NCBI GenBank assembly: GCA_028285525.1
Contig: JANQOZ010000049.1
Coordinates: forward strand, 1-64,000
Source: Lysobacterales bacterium
GTDB taxonomy: Bacteria; Pseudomonadota; Gammaproteobacteria; Xanthomonadales; SZUA-38
Reading direction: 5' to 3'
DNA length: 64,000 bases
Made by a program: the position numbers and the translations under genes. The notes under the pieces were generated by a model that did no database searches, was not told where the DNA came from, and saw only the letters and a list, made by a program, of their open reading frames with translations. Below, piece by piece: positions 34,674 through 43,934 of the stretch (within the stretch, counting starts at the first letter, position 1; each line of letters starts with the position of its first letter).

Positions 34674-37349
34674 CTAGTTCTGTTTCTCAAAACGCCGGAA
34701 CTGACGGGCAATAAGCTCGGCCTTTTGCCCCTCAAAGGAGGGGCCGGCCTGTTCCTCGAAATACTCGCCGTTGTACCAGTCTGTCACGTGGGTTTCGGTA
34801 AACACGGCCCAGGCCTTTGCCGCTTCTTGCTCTGACAGTGTGAGAGCCTGGTAAACCGCCCGTGCCAGATCCAGCCTCTTGAAATGATCATTGCGGATCA
34901 GGTCCCACTCACTGTCATCGATCTCGGTGGGACGTTCAGACCAGGCGGCGTCCCAGGATTTTTCGAGATCCTCGTTGAGTGTATCCAGACGTTGGCTGGC
35001 ACAATCAAAATCCTCGCCCAGCAGGCAGATCCACAGGCCATAGTCCTCGTCGAACCACATATCTGCCAGCAACATCTCTTCGCGTAGACGATCCAGCTGA
35101 GGCAGTGCGTCCAGTGTGGTTCCGGACAAGGTGTAGCGATCTGCAATCGCTCCCGAAAAGGCGTACAGGTACGCTCCGTCTTCCAAGCCTCGCATCTCCC
35201 AGGCCTCGTCCAGCGCCAGATCGGCGGTGGCAAAGTCAGACTGATAGGCAGCGTGTTGAGCCACCGCCAGATGAGCGAACAGCATGCTACCCCTGTCGCC
35301 GAGGTTTTCAGCTGACGTCAGGGCAGATCGGGCGTAGCGCATTGCCTCTTCCCGGCCAGCACTGTAAACGGCCGCCAGCGTAAGGTAGGTATTCGTTAAC
35401 TCCTGAGAGTTGCCATCGGCCCGCAGCCTGGACAGCCAGGGCTCGAGATCCTCGCTCACCAGGTCATCGCCCCGTTCATCCGCGACTCTGACGATCAGAG
35501 ATCCAAACACCTCTCGACGCTGTTCGAGGGTAAGCGGGGGCGTCTGCGCCGCCAGCGCTTCGTCCAGGTACTGACGCCCCTGCGCCTCTTCCCCGGTATA
35601 GAGGAGAGATTGACCGGCTCTGATGAGCAGGTCGTTGCGCTCCGCTCCGGTCGCCGTGGCAAGCTCCGCCTCCCAGTCCACAGGATCGAACAGCGACTGG
35701 TAGGCTTGATAAGCCATGCCCAGCGGCAAAAGCAGGACAGCGAGGTACATGGCGCCGCCAATGAGCTTGTGAGGCAACTTTACCGGCGGCATGGCGTACT
35801 CTGTCAACGCGGTCTTGGCCAGCGCAGTGCGTTCGGAGAAATTCATCCGAGCGTAATCCGCGTGATGCATCGCCTGGAAAATTGACCGAGACGTCAACGG
35901 TTCCGACCCCTTCTGGTCCTGAATCCGTCTTGCCAGCGTCAGTTGGTTGTACTGGGCAAAAGCCATAAAGCCGGTCGCGATGGCGAGGAAAAACAGCAGT
36001 GGATCGCTATCCAGGTACCACGCACCAGCGCCAAATACGACGGTGCTCACCACCAGAAAGACCAGATGAGCTCGGGGGCTGCGTTCAAACAGCACCAGAT
36101 TGACAATTTGTCCGCCATCCAGCGGCATCACTGGTAGCAGGTTGATGTAGTTGATCAGCAGCAACATGACAACCAGCTCAAAAACCCATGGGCTGGCAGC
36201 CAGGTCCGCGATTCCGGACTCGCCCGTTGCGCTCGCAATCCCGGTGGAAACCAGCAGCCATGCGAGGAGCATGCCTGGCACCGGTCCAGCCAGGTACACC
36301 AGGGACCGTTGCAGGCCCGAGGCTTGATGATTTTTGCCCAGAGCCGCGGCCCCGATGGGAAGAAACAGGACCTGCAAATCCTTGTAACCGAAGACCTTCA
36401 TGGCGAGCAGGTGTCCCAGCTCGTGAAACAGCAGCACGGCGAACAGCACCGGCACAATCCAGAAGGACGTAAACAGGCCGAAAAACAGTCCGAACGCAGC
36501 AACGCTGGCGAGAAACAGGAAAAACTTCAGCATTGTGCCGAGGCGATGATTGGCCAGGACCTCCGCGTTCTTGTCGTAGGCGTATTGCTCCATGGCGGAG
36601 ATATCCGGCAGGTCGTCCGTACCCTGCCGCTTAACCAGACGCCCCTGAGCCTTCTTTCGCCGTTTGATCGCCTTGACCATATCCCGCAGCAGCTGGACCG
36701 ATTTGCCCAGAGAAAGCCGAATCACCCCCTTTTTGACACTAGCCGCCCCGGTTTCCAGCAGCTGATTTAGCGCTTCTCGGTGATCCGTTAGAACTCGGGC
36801 CAGGTGCTGCTCGGCGCTCATGAGGACAGGACGAAAGGAGGTCGGCTCACCCAGCGCGTCCCGCGCTGCAAGGTGAGCTTCAAATTGGGCCGGATAGTCA
36901 GCCGCCGCGGTATCGACGACAAACCGATCCGGCGTCACCGGCAGATCCAGACCGACATGAAAGTTGCTGGTAATCAGCGTCTTACCGCTGGTGAAGACGC
37001 TGCGGAAAACGCTGTTGACCGGCGTGAGGAAGTCCGGCAGTTCTGACGTTGCCACTTCGGCGATACACAGGCGTTCGGGGTGATAGAAGACCAGTTCATA
37101 GAGCGGGGTACCGGATCGCGCGTCCACATCGTTGGCCTCAAGGGCGTGGGAGAAGCGAAAGCCGAGCTGAAGCAGCGCCATCGTCCGGTCGTCAAACAAC
37201 TCCAGGAGGTCGGACGGAATGTCGGAACGGTCGATGATCCGGCCACGGGGATAGCGCAGCGGCGCACCGTAGACGAGGAGTAGCGCGTTGATCCAGTTAT
37301 AGAAAAGTAGCAGGGCAGCAATAACCGCTACCCAAAACACGGTGCTCAA
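34674..37349 (-). CDS. M50-family (site-2-protease-like) metalloprotease fused to TPR domain
   Basis: 891 residues with a TTG start behind AAGGGAAG. One N-terminal membrane helix, a soluble domain of about 250 residues, then a membrane bundle with L-L-F-H308-E-L-G-H-L (zinc motif HExxH) and N-L-L-P-V-M-P-L-D-G-G-Q (third ligand Asp), the two marks of site-2 proteases. After a further membrane helix near 540-560 the C-terminal 330 residues are TPR-like helices (NDLLIRAGQSLLYTGEEAQG, TYLTLAAVYSAGREEAMRYA). Site-2 proteases cut membrane-bound regulators. No PDZ domain is visible; the TPR part may select substrates. Divergent from the WD40-like gene across 270 bp. Confidence 0.88.
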   Translation of the reverse strand: MSTVFWVAVIAALLLFYNWINALLLVYGAPLRYPRGRIIDRSDIPSDLLELFDDRTMALLQLGFRFSHALEANDVDARSGTPLYELVFYHPERLCIAEVATSELPDFLTPVNSVFRSVFTSGKTLITSNFHVGLDLPVTPDRFVVDTAAADYPAQFEAHLAARDALGEPTSFRPVLMSAEQHLARVLTDHREALNQLLETGAASVKKGVIRLSLGKSVQLLRDMVKAIKRRKKAQGRLVKRQGTDDLPDISAMEQYAYDKNAEVLANHRLGTMLKFFLFLASVAAFGLFFGLFTSFWIVPVLFAVLLFHELGHLLAMKVFGYKDLQVLFLPIGAAALGKNHQASGLQRSLVYLAGPVPGMLLAWLLVSTGIASATGESGIADLAASPWVFELVVMLLLINYINLLPVMPLDGGQIVNLVLFERSPRAHLVFLVVSTVVFGAGAWYLDSDPLLFFLAIATGFMAFAQYNQLTLARRIQDQKGSEPLTSRSIFQAMHHADYARMNFSERTALAKTALTEYAMPPVKLPHKLIGGAMYLAVLLLPLGMAYQAYQSLFDPVDWEAELATATGAERNDLLIRAGQSLLYTGEEAQGRQYLDEALAAQTPPLTLEQRREVFGSLIVRVADERGDDLVSEDLEPWLSRLRADGNSQELTNTYLTLAAVYSAGREEAMRYARSALTSAENLGDRGSMLFAHLAVAQHAAYQSDFATADLALDEAWEMRGLEDGAYLYAFSGAIADRYTLSGTTLDALPQLDRLREEMLLADMWFDEDYGLWICLLGEDFDCASQRLDTLNEDLEKSWDAAWSERPTEIDDSEWDLIRNDHFKRLDLARAVYQALTLSEQEAAKAWAVFTETHVTDWYNGEYFEEQAGPSFEGQKAELIARQFRRFEKQN

Positions 37350-37619
37350 GTTTTGCTTCCCTTACCCTTGAAGATGCATCGCGCTGTGTGCGACAAACGC
37401 GTGGCCGCTAAATCAGAACAGGATTGTATCCCGATGGGCGGGAAACCCCCAGTGCACCGACTGCTGCTTGGTCCTGACCAACCGACCTATGAGTCGATCT
37501 TTTGACGTCCCGTTTACGCTCCAACCTTCACCATTCCGTCACTGTTTGAGCAGCCAACGCTCAGATCCATCGCCAGCCGCTGGTTTTTTCGGCGACCCGC
37601 ACCCTCGGAGAACGTACAA

Positions 37620-40118
37620 ATGTTGCCTGGTTATCGTTCCAAGCTAACGCCCAACAACGGCGCAAAGCGTCGCCTCGGTCTGCTGGGATTTGCGGCCGCA
37701 TGCTTGCTGTCCAACGGCCTGTCTTCGGCCGAGGTCGATCCGAAAACGGCCGAAGCCGGGCTTCGCGGGCAATCGCGGTTTCTGGCGCTGGCGGCCGAGC
37801 AAGCGCTCCAGGCGTGGCAACCGGACACAGCGCTGCTCCTGTCGCTGAACGCGCTGCCGGGGGTCTACGGGGGCGACCGACCACTGGTGCCGGAAGCTCA
37901 GGTGGCCCTGAATCGTGCGGTGCATGAGAGCACCCGGACCAGACAAGTTGAGGTACAGGAAGACCCGCTGTTTGCCGTCATCAGTCCCGGTGGCGCATTT
38001 GTGGCCGTGGTTCCTGAAGATTCGGACATGATCGAGGTCTTCGACGTCGCCACGGGGGTGCCCGTGCTTGAGGCTTTCCACGACGGCGTCGCTGAACACG
38101 CGGCCTTTGCTCCAGGCGATCAGCTGCTGGGTACCCTTGGGGAAGACGGTCTCAGACTTTGGGACCTGACCAAACACAGCGAGGTGGCCCATTTCGACGG
38201 GCAGCTCGAAGACACCGACAGCTCGCCGGCCGTTGAGATATCCAACGAGCAGCCGCTGTCCTCTATTTTTGAGTCGCTGTCCGCCCAGGCGGTCGACCTC
38301 CCCCAGCTCAACAGCACCAGCGACCGCGATCCTCAGCTTCCGCTGGTCGCCTTCAGCCCTGACGGCAAGACCGTCGCGTTTGCTGCCGACGGCGGCCGAC
38401 TTGAGGTGCGCAGGCTGTCAGACAAAAAACGCCTTCACCAGGTCGAAATTGACCCCAAATTTCTTTATTTCGATGACGACGCTGATCGCATTATGGTGCT
38501 GGACCGCGATGATGATCAGTTCAAAACGCTGGCACTCGACACCGGCGATATTGATCAGTCAACCAGCAGCGTGACTGCTGCCAGGACCTTGAGCGGAACC
38601 GCCGACAGCAGGCTGGGTGGCGTCGAAAACGGACACCTGATTCTTTTCAACGCTGCGGGCGAGCGAACGACCGAGATCCGAACCAAAAGCTTGTGGGGAA
38701 GCAATGAGGACGACGCTGACGCTTCCGGGTCGCTGAGAGAAAGTACACTCATCTCTGCCGGACCTGGCGTTGTGGCCGGAGGCACCCGTGCCGGCGTTCT
38801 GGTCTGGGATCCGGAGAAGACAAAACAGGTCGAGCATTTTCGGGGCGGCATCATCTCCAGTCTTTCGGTCTCCCACGACGGCGAGTACCTGATGGCGGGA
38901 ACATCGACTGGCGACGTTCGGCTCTGGGACACGGATGCTTTTGGCAGCCTGTGGGCCGAGGCAAAAAGCTGGGACCTCGCCAGACACGACGATCGCGTTG
39001 TGTTTGTCGGGTTTGCCGGTGACAGCAACACAACGGTGTCTCTGGCGGCCGACCGTACACTGGCTTTTCGCCAGCTGCCTGCTCGAAAGACCGAGCTAAA
39101 AGAATGGGGGCTGGAACGAAACCCGACAGCCGTCCTGTCACCCGATGGTCGCTGGGTTAGTCGATATAACACCCGCACGAGCACGCTGGACGTGTGGGAC
39201 GTGCAGACGGGAGAAAGGCAAATTAGCAGCGAGCAAAGAGCGCAGCCGCTGAGCCGGACCAGCTTCCACCCGAAAAACGCCCAGATTCTTGCATCCAGCC
39301 CCATGGCGAACGTGCTGGGCGTGGACCAGCCTGCGGCAGCGGTCATCGACTTCGGCGAGGATACTGCGGTTAACGCCACTGACGGTCGACCTACCCGAGT
39401 CGATCGCTCCGTCTATGTCGATGGCGGTCGTCTGATTGTCACCGCGGCCACCGAAAAGAACCCGTCGTTCTCGCTGTGGGACGCAGCATCGGGACGCCTG
39501 CTCAAGCATGTCGAAGGTGAGGCCGTGCTGGCCGGCGCCTGGCTGGGACTCCGTCTACTGACAAGATCTGATCGAGATCTGATTCTTCACGATCTCGAAG
39601 CTGAGACGTCGGTCATCCTCACTACGCTAACGTCGACCGTCGACGTCGAAGAGCTGGCTGCCGAGTTTGACAATCACGGTACCCGCTTATTGATTCGCAC
39701 AGGGAAGAGCCTGGATCTCTGGGATACCTCAACACTGGCGGTCGTCGATTCGCTTGCGGCGTCATCCGAGCCTACCCACTTCGGGCTCAGCGGTGATGGT
39801 TCTCGTTGGTTTGCCGTGGTCGACGGGGAACTTACCGTGCGTCAGGGCGGCCTGAACGTCGATCAAATCGAAGTCGATGAAAAGAACCTGTTTTTTGCAT
39901 TAATCGACGATCGCATCGTCACCGTTACGCTGCGCGGATCACTCCTTCAGATCGCTGTGCCAGACCAAGTCAGCGCCGAGGCGGCGATTGCTAACCTGCC
40001 GGCCGAGCGCTCTTGCCTGACGCCAGAAGAGCGAGAAGCCTTCAACCTTCCGCCGCTCTCAGACGGGCAGTGGCGTAAGCGCGGTTGCCCGCAGTTCGCG
40101 TCACAATCAGGGACCTGA
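37620..40118 (+). CDS. Secreted WD40-like beta-propeller protein
   Basis: 832 residues. A signal or anchor sequence lies at residues 18-38 (RRLGLLGFAAACLLSNGLSS, then AE). Residues 50-105 carry a helical block (FLALAAEQALQAWQPDTALL, then L-S-L-N-A-L-P and V-P-E-A-Q-V-A-L) that I know from the start of bacterial WD40 proteins attached to signalling NTPases. The rest is a beta-propeller with repeats such as V-A-F-S-P-D-G-K-T-V-A-F-A and SVSHDGEYLMAGTSTGDVRL. No effector domain is present. Probably a periplasmic or surface protein-binding scaffold, possibly linked to the divergent protease. Confidence 0.82.
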   Translation: MLPGYRSKLTPNNGAKRRLGLLGFAAACLLSNGLSSAEVDPKTAEAGLRGQSRFLALAAEQALQAWQPDTALLLSLNALPGVYGGDRPLVPEAQVALNRAVHESTRTRQVEVQEDPLFAVISPGGAFVAVVPEDSDMIEVFDVATGVPVLEAFHDGVAEHAAFAPGDQLLGTLGEDGLRLWDLTKHSEVAHFDGQLEDTDSSPAVEISNEQPLSSIFESLSAQAVDLPQLNSTSDRDPQLPLVAFSPDGKTVAFAADGGRLEVRRLSDKKRLHQVEIDPKFLYFDDDADRIMVLDRDDDQFKTLALDTGDIDQSTSSVTAARTLSGTADSRLGGVENGHLILFNAAGERTTEIRTKSLWGSNEDDADASGSLRESTLISAGPGVVAGGTRAGVLVWDPEKTKQVEHFRGGIISSLSVSHDGEYLMAGTSTGDVRLWDTDAFGSLWAEAKSWDLARHDDRVVFVGFAGDSNTTVSLAADRTLAFRQLPARKTELKEWGLERNPTAVLSPDGRWVSRYNTRTSTLDVWDVQTGERQISSEQRAQPLSRTSFHPKNAQILASSPMANVLGVDQPAAAVIDFGEDTAVNATDGRPTRVDRSVYVDGGRLIVTAATEKNPSFSLWDAASGRLLKHVEGEAVLAGAWLGLRLLTRSDRDLILHDLEAETSVILTTLTSTVDVEELAAEFDNHGTRLLIRTGKSLDLWDTSTLAVVDSLAASSEPTHFGLSGDGSRWFAVVDGELTVRQGGLNVDQIEVDEKNLFFALIDDRIVTVTLRGSLLQIAVPDQVSAEAAIANLPAERSCLTPEEREAFNLPPLSDGQWRKRGCPQFASQSGT

Positions 40119-40161
40119 CAATAACTGGAATGGATCGTCGCCGCCGCGCCGCTGTTTTCAG

Positions 40162-40452
40162 TTAAACGGTGGCGACCAGCGGGTCGATTTCGTCAGCAAA
40201 CGATCTCTCAGCCACCTCAAGGTCGTAGCGCGTCTGAAGGTTCAGCCAGAACCGCGAGCTCTGGCTGAACACTTTGCCCAACCTGATCGATGTATCAGCG
40301 GTGACGCCCCGCTGCCCTTTGACAATCTCGTTGATGCGTCGAGGTGGCACATGCATCGCCTTCGCGAGCGCATACTGACTCAGCTCGTACTCCTCCAGGA
40401 ATTCGGCCAGATGGACCCCCGGATGAATCGGCGGCCGTCGTTTTTCAGTCAT
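40162..40452 (-). CDS. higA: HigA-family antitoxin (XRE helix-turn-helix)
   Basis: 96 residues from ATG 40452, preceded by GGAGGAAG. The sequence P-P-I-H-P-G-V-H-L-A-E-F-L opens the HigA family, followed by the helix-turn-helix (S-Q-Y-A-L-A-K-A-M-H-V-P-P-R-R-I-N-E-I-V) and the RFWLNLQTRYDLEVAE tail. HigA neutralises the RelE-like mRNA-cleaving toxin HigB and represses the operon. Here the upstream HigB frame is broken, so the antitoxin is an orphan that may still act as a repressor or anti-addiction factor. Confidence 0.93.
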   Translation of the reverse strand: MTEKRRPPIHPGVHLAEFLEEYELSQYALAKAMHVPPRRINEIVKGQRGVTADTSIRLGKVFSQSSRFWLNLQTRYDLEVAERSFADEIDPLVATV

Positions 40453-40468
40453 CTTCGCTTCCTCCGGT

Positions 40469-40700
40469 CTAGTGGTAGTCACAGACCTCTACGTCGTAGG
40501 CATCACCGTCTTTCCAGTCAAAACAGATACGCCACTGTTGGTTGACGCAAATACTGTATTGGCCCGCTCGGCCGCCACTCAGCTTCTCCAGATGGTTCGA
40601 CGGCGGGAATCGCTGGAATTCTCAAACTCCAATAGACAACTTCGTGGGAATTCCATTTCACACCCTACTCAATGCTTCAAAGGTCAAACGTTTTTCGCGG
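40469..40700 (-). pseudogene. higB: Decayed HigB toxin gene
   Basis: Directly upstream of higA on the same strand, an open frame ending at TAG (40469-40471) encodes the characteristic HigB C-terminus: P-P-S-N-H-L-E-K-L-S-G, G-Q-Y-S-I-C-V-N-Q-Q-W-R-I-C-F-D-W and D-A-Y-D-V-E-V-C-D-Y-H. In the same frame there are stop codons at 40622-40624 and 40658-40660, and no start codon in the usual position. Recognisable but weak coding similarity continues upstream to about 40700. HigB is normally about 92 residues, so only the last 50 remain intact. The toxin should be inactive unless readthrough occurs. Confidence 0.8.
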
Positions 40701-40701
40701 G

Positions 40702-41460
40702 TCAATCCTTCTCACAAGTTACGTAAAGCCCGAACCCTCCAAAGGTATGAAAAAACAACCTCATGTCTCCGTCTGAACGAAAGGAGCAGATCTTTTTCAT
40801 GTTTTGGCGAGCAGTGAAGTGGTTTCCGTATTTGGTGAATTCCGAAACGACCACGATCTTCTCTCCATTGGGTAACTCGACCGGAGTATGATCGATGTAT
40901 TGAAGGCCCCGCTCTTCTTTCCTTTCGTATGTCAATCGCAAGATTTCAATAGCTGCACCCTCATCCTGCCGAGACTCATTGGGCACATGCGTGATGGTCA
41001 GCATTCCTCCCTGCGGAGAACTCTCGGAAAGGTGTACCGCATCAAGTACAGAATTATCCTCTGGAGGCACGAGGTCCCGCCCAAACCCCAGGCTGTTACA
41101 GTCTTCGAATTCCACGACAAATGCGTATTGCTGCTGGCGACGGCCTGAAGGTAACTTCCAAAAGTGTGTTGGGCCCTGCTCAGTACTGTAACGCCCTATG
41201 TACTGCAGGTCGCCCGCCTTCAGCCCTGCCCCATTGAAGACGGTCTCGCCGTATTCCATTCGAATGTACTGTGGGAGCCGACGCTCCGTTTCCTCACCCA
41301 ATCCCGTGGTGCCGAACCAGGGTGCATCCTCGATGAATTGTGTGTCCAGTTCGGCGAGGCGGTTTTGAGCCTCCACGTCGTTGGAGTCGAAGAGGCGCTC
41401 CCGGAGCTTTTCGTATTCAGCCAGAACCGCCTCGTTTTTCGCAAATTCGTCCGTCTTCAT
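40702..41460 (-). CDS. Protein of unknown function
   Basis: 252 residues from ATG 41460. No signal peptide or membrane helix. The first 60 residues are charged helix (MKTDEFAKNEAVLAEYEKLR). The rest appears beta-rich (QQYAFVVEFEDCNSLGFGRD, VELPNGEKIVVVSEFTKYGN), ending FFHTFGGFGLYVTCEKD. I do not recognise the family. It lies on the same strand as, and upstream of, the decayed higB and higA. Base composition is lower in GC than the operons to its left, which would fit acquired DNA. Confidence 0.55.
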   Translation of the reverse strand: MKTDEFAKNEAVLAEYEKLRERLFDSNDVEAQNRLAELDTQFIEDAPWFGTTGLGEETERRLPQYIRMEYGETVFNGAGLKAGDLQYIGRYSTEQGPTHFWKLPSGRRQQQYAFVVEFEDCNSLGFGRDLVPPEDNSVLDAVHLSESSPQGGMLTITHVPNESRQDEGAAIEILRLTYERKEERGLQYIDHTPVELPNGEKIVVVSEFTKYGNHFTARQNMKKICSFRSDGDMRLFFHTFGGFGLYVTCEKD

Positions 41461-41512
41461 GACCTCAAACGTCCTATCAGAAGGTATCCGGCCTCACGCG
41501 ACACCATCACGG

Positions 41513-41604
41513 CTGGCGATCGACATTCGTACGCGTTTTCTCAAGAACTGGAAAGAATATTGCCACACCAGCTCGCGCTTGGTTCTGGCGCTTGGTCTTG
41601 TCCT
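41513..41604 (+). repeat. Diverged direct repeat, copy 1
   Basis: Pairs without gaps to 43838-43929 (constant offset 2325). The best block is CGACATTCnTAnGCGTTTTC extended by TCAAGAAnTG, starting at 41521; a second block is TCTGGCGnTTGGTC at 41584. The two copies flank the radical SAM gene and a small secreted gene. It may be a mobile-element remnant. Confidence 0.5.
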
Positions 41605-41620
41605 CTAGAATTAATCGAGC

Positions 41621-43051
41621 CTAAACTGGAGCCAATTTTCGCAGCGCTTTCCAACGGTTCTTTGCAGCCACCAGAAACCCGGCCGTTGAGCTGCGAGCAG
41701 TGACGGTAAAGTCGGTATCCAGCATCCAGGCCAGGCCGTCATAGACCAGGGCAAAGGGTTCGGAGACCGGAAAGGCTTTAGGCATAACGGCAAACTCAAA
41801 GGTGGCCAACTCTCCTGGCGGCACGCGTCTTTCCCGGAAACCCGCCGGCCTGTTCGGGCTGAGCCACGAATGATGCGCCAATTCGGACAACCGGTCACGC
41901 GGCGACGTTGTGGCGATACGAATCGGATCATCTTCAGTCCACGTGTGCCTGCCGACATTCTGCACGACGACCCTAATGTGGTCTTGGGCTGTCAGCCTCG
42001 ATTGGTCGAAGCGTATTCTTCCTGCATAGAGCAGCGGGTGCTTTCCGTTCGCCGCGTTACAGCGCCGGCAAATTTCAGGAATATCCATGCCGTCCAACAA
42101 TCGTCGTCGAAATTCCCGGAATCGTGGTCCATTCCATAGGTTATCCCAAGAATCCCGCCTCAGATCACCCATGATGGCCGCAGCGTCTTTTGACGCGTTG
42201 CAGCAGGGGAATACCCGCCCCTCTCTATCGATGAAGGGGACCTCCCACGGTACGCTGCACTGTTTGGTTTCCTGGGGATCGACCACCGGCTGATGAAACC
42301 GCCGCAAGGCTTCACGGGGCCTGTGCCGCTCAAGCAGCATGCGCTCAGCCGCAAGCATTTCGATTTCGACATCGAATTCCGCTCCCCTGTCGTGTATCTG
42401 ATCCAGGTAGGCGAACAGCTCGGGGTTGCGCAGCAACTGGGCTTCCGGACATGAGTCGGTATAGTCCATCAAACCCTGTAGCAGCAGTTTCTTAACACCC
42501 AACCCGGCAAGAATTTTTGGAGAATGCACGAGGTCCTGAAGGTTCTGAGCCATCAAAACCGATGACACGGTCACCTTGGTTGGGTCGTTGATGACAGCCA
42601 TCAGATTGCCAAGACCCTTCAATGCCTTGTCGACTTTGCCTCCTCGAATGTCTCCGTAGCTGCGCTGTATCGGTGAATCTATGGAAAAGTTGTAGTGCGC
42701 GACGTACTCGAGTGTCGCCAACTCCTGCGCGACGGACTTTGTGATGGGAGTCCCATTGGTGCTCAGTCCAACTACCACCTTTGCCTGATTTAGTTCTCTT
42801 AGCAGCGGCAGGAAGCGGGGGTTCAAAAATGGCTCTCCGTACCCTGTGAGCGTGACGTTTCCAACGCGTTTGGCGAGCGGCAATATCTCCTCCCACAGCG
42901 CTTCTCTCATGTGCCCGGGATGGACCCCCGAAAGCGTTTCTCCGGTCGTCAGCGGGCACATCTTGCAGGTCAGATTGCACCTGCTGGTGACCTCGATTTG
43001 TAGCGTTTTCGGAGAATCCCGTTCGAGCAGCGATTCGTCGATGTGGGTCAT
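41621..43051 (-). CDS. Radical SAM/SPASM protein with C-terminal beta domain
   Basis: 476 residues from ATG 43051; another in-frame ATG lies four codons upstream. The radical SAM motif is C25-N-L-T-C29-K-M-C32, followed by L-T-G-Y-G-E-P-F-L-N (SAM-binding 'GGE' equivalent). A SPASM-type cluster region has C-S-V-P-W, V-F-P-C-C-N-A-S-K-D and C-R-R-C-N. The last 130 residues (about 345-476) form an Ig-like beta domain (IRVVVQNVGRHTWTEDD). SPASM enzymes often modify ribosomal peptides, but no precursor-like ORF or transporter is adjacent; sugar or cofactor modification is also possible. Confidence 0.88.
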   Translation of the reverse strand: MTHIDESLLERDSPKTLQIEVTSRCNLTCKMCPLTTGETLSGVHPGHMREALWEEILPLAKRVGNVTLTGYGEPFLNPRFLPLLRELNQAKVVVGLSTNGTPITKSVAQELATLEYVAHYNFSIDSPIQRSYGDIRGGKVDKALKGLGNLMAVINDPTKVTVSSVLMAQNLQDLVHSPKILAGLGVKKLLLQGLMDYTDSCPEAQLLRNPELFAYLDQIHDRGAEFDVEIEMLAAERMLLERHRPREALRRFHQPVVDPQETKQCSVPWEVPFIDREGRVFPCCNASKDAAAIMGDLRRDSWDNLWNGPRFREFRRRLLDGMDIPEICRRCNAANGKHPLLYAGRIRFDQSRLTAQDHIRVVVQNVGRHTWTEDDPIRIATTSPRDRLSELAHHSWLSPNRPAGFRERRVPPGELATFEFAVMPKAFPVSEPFALVYDGLAWMLDTDFTVTARSSTAGFLVAAKNRWKALRKLAPV

Positions 43052-43315
43052 AGTCTGGAACAAGCCGATTCACAAACACTATAACGTTCGTGAGGCCAAG
43101 TGAGTATGGAATTTGATCAAAAGGACAGAGCGAACAAGCGGCCCGTTGCACTAGCTGTCAAACGCTCTGGGTGCTTAGCCACTTTGGCGTGATTTAACCT
43201 GGCCCTCACCCTGGCCTCGCTACCCCGGCAAAGTTAACCTGACCGCTTCGTTCCTTTATATGCAGCGTCAATGTATTGTTAACTATGAACGATTCCCTAG
43301 TTCGGAGTAGTAGGA

Positions 43316-43717
43316 ATGGGTTTTAGCTACCTGCTAGCAACTTTCTTGTTTGGCTTCAATCCTGAGCCGCTGGTCGGCACTTGGAGGCTGCCGCTGGCGG
43401 AAAACAAGACTGCTGAATTCACCATGAATTTTTGGGGTAATGGCGAGGCAGATGGATTGGTTTCAATACCAAATCCGGAAACCGGCAGGGTCACATCAAA
43501 GGGGCAGTGGGTCGGAAACTGGGAAGTGTCGCAACGGAGAACGGGGGGCATGGTGCTGACGCTGAAGGGCCTCAATACCATTTCAGAGACTTTTGGGAAG
43601 TTCGGCGGATCCCTTAAGCAGCGTCTCGTCTGCGACATTGAATCGATTAGTAAAAGGCGCTTTATTTGTCGCAGTGAAACAGACACGCTAGTTTTTTATC
43701 GAGTGGGCATGCCCTAG
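43316..43717 (+). CDS. Small secreted protein of unknown function
   Basis: 133 residues from ATG 43316 with GGAG upstream. A short hydrophobic N-terminus (MGFSYLLATFLFGF) looks like a signal peptide. The mature part resembles a small beta barrel starting L-V-G-T-W-R-L-P and containing G-K-W-x-type strands (GQWVGNWEVSQRRTGGMVLT), as in lipocalin-like or DUF-type 'W-x-G-x-W' proteins. Two Cys near the end could pair. It lies divergent from the radical SAM gene, so a link to it is possible but unproved. Confidence 0.55.
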   Translation: MGFSYLLATFLFGFNPEPLVGTWRLPLAENKTAEFTMNFWGNGEADGLVSIPNPETGRVTSKGQWVGNWEVSQRRTGGMVLTLKGLNTISETFGKFGGSLKQRLVCDIESISKRRFICRSETDTLVFYRVGMP

Positions 43718-43837
43718 CTGGCCTCACCCCGAGGGTCCGAGCAGTAGGGTCCAGGACCGTGGGTGATGATCAGTCAGCGGTACGCTTGCGGGAACCCTGA
43801 GTGGTCGTGGCGATATGCGAAACCGAATTGGCCGCAG

Positions 43838-43929
43838 CTGCCGACCGACATTCCTAAGCGTTTTCTCAAGAATTGTAGAGCCCCCCCCTACCCCGCCTTG
43901 CAATCCGATCTGGCGATTGGTCCTCCCCC
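43838..43929 (+). repeat. Diverged direct repeat, copy 2
   Basis: Second copy of the repeat at 41513-41604, in the same orientation and without gaps. It ends just before the stop of the XRE-regulator gene (43935). A run of C's (43881-43888) interrupts similarity in the middle. Confidence 0.5.
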
Positions 43930-43934
43930 TCAAC

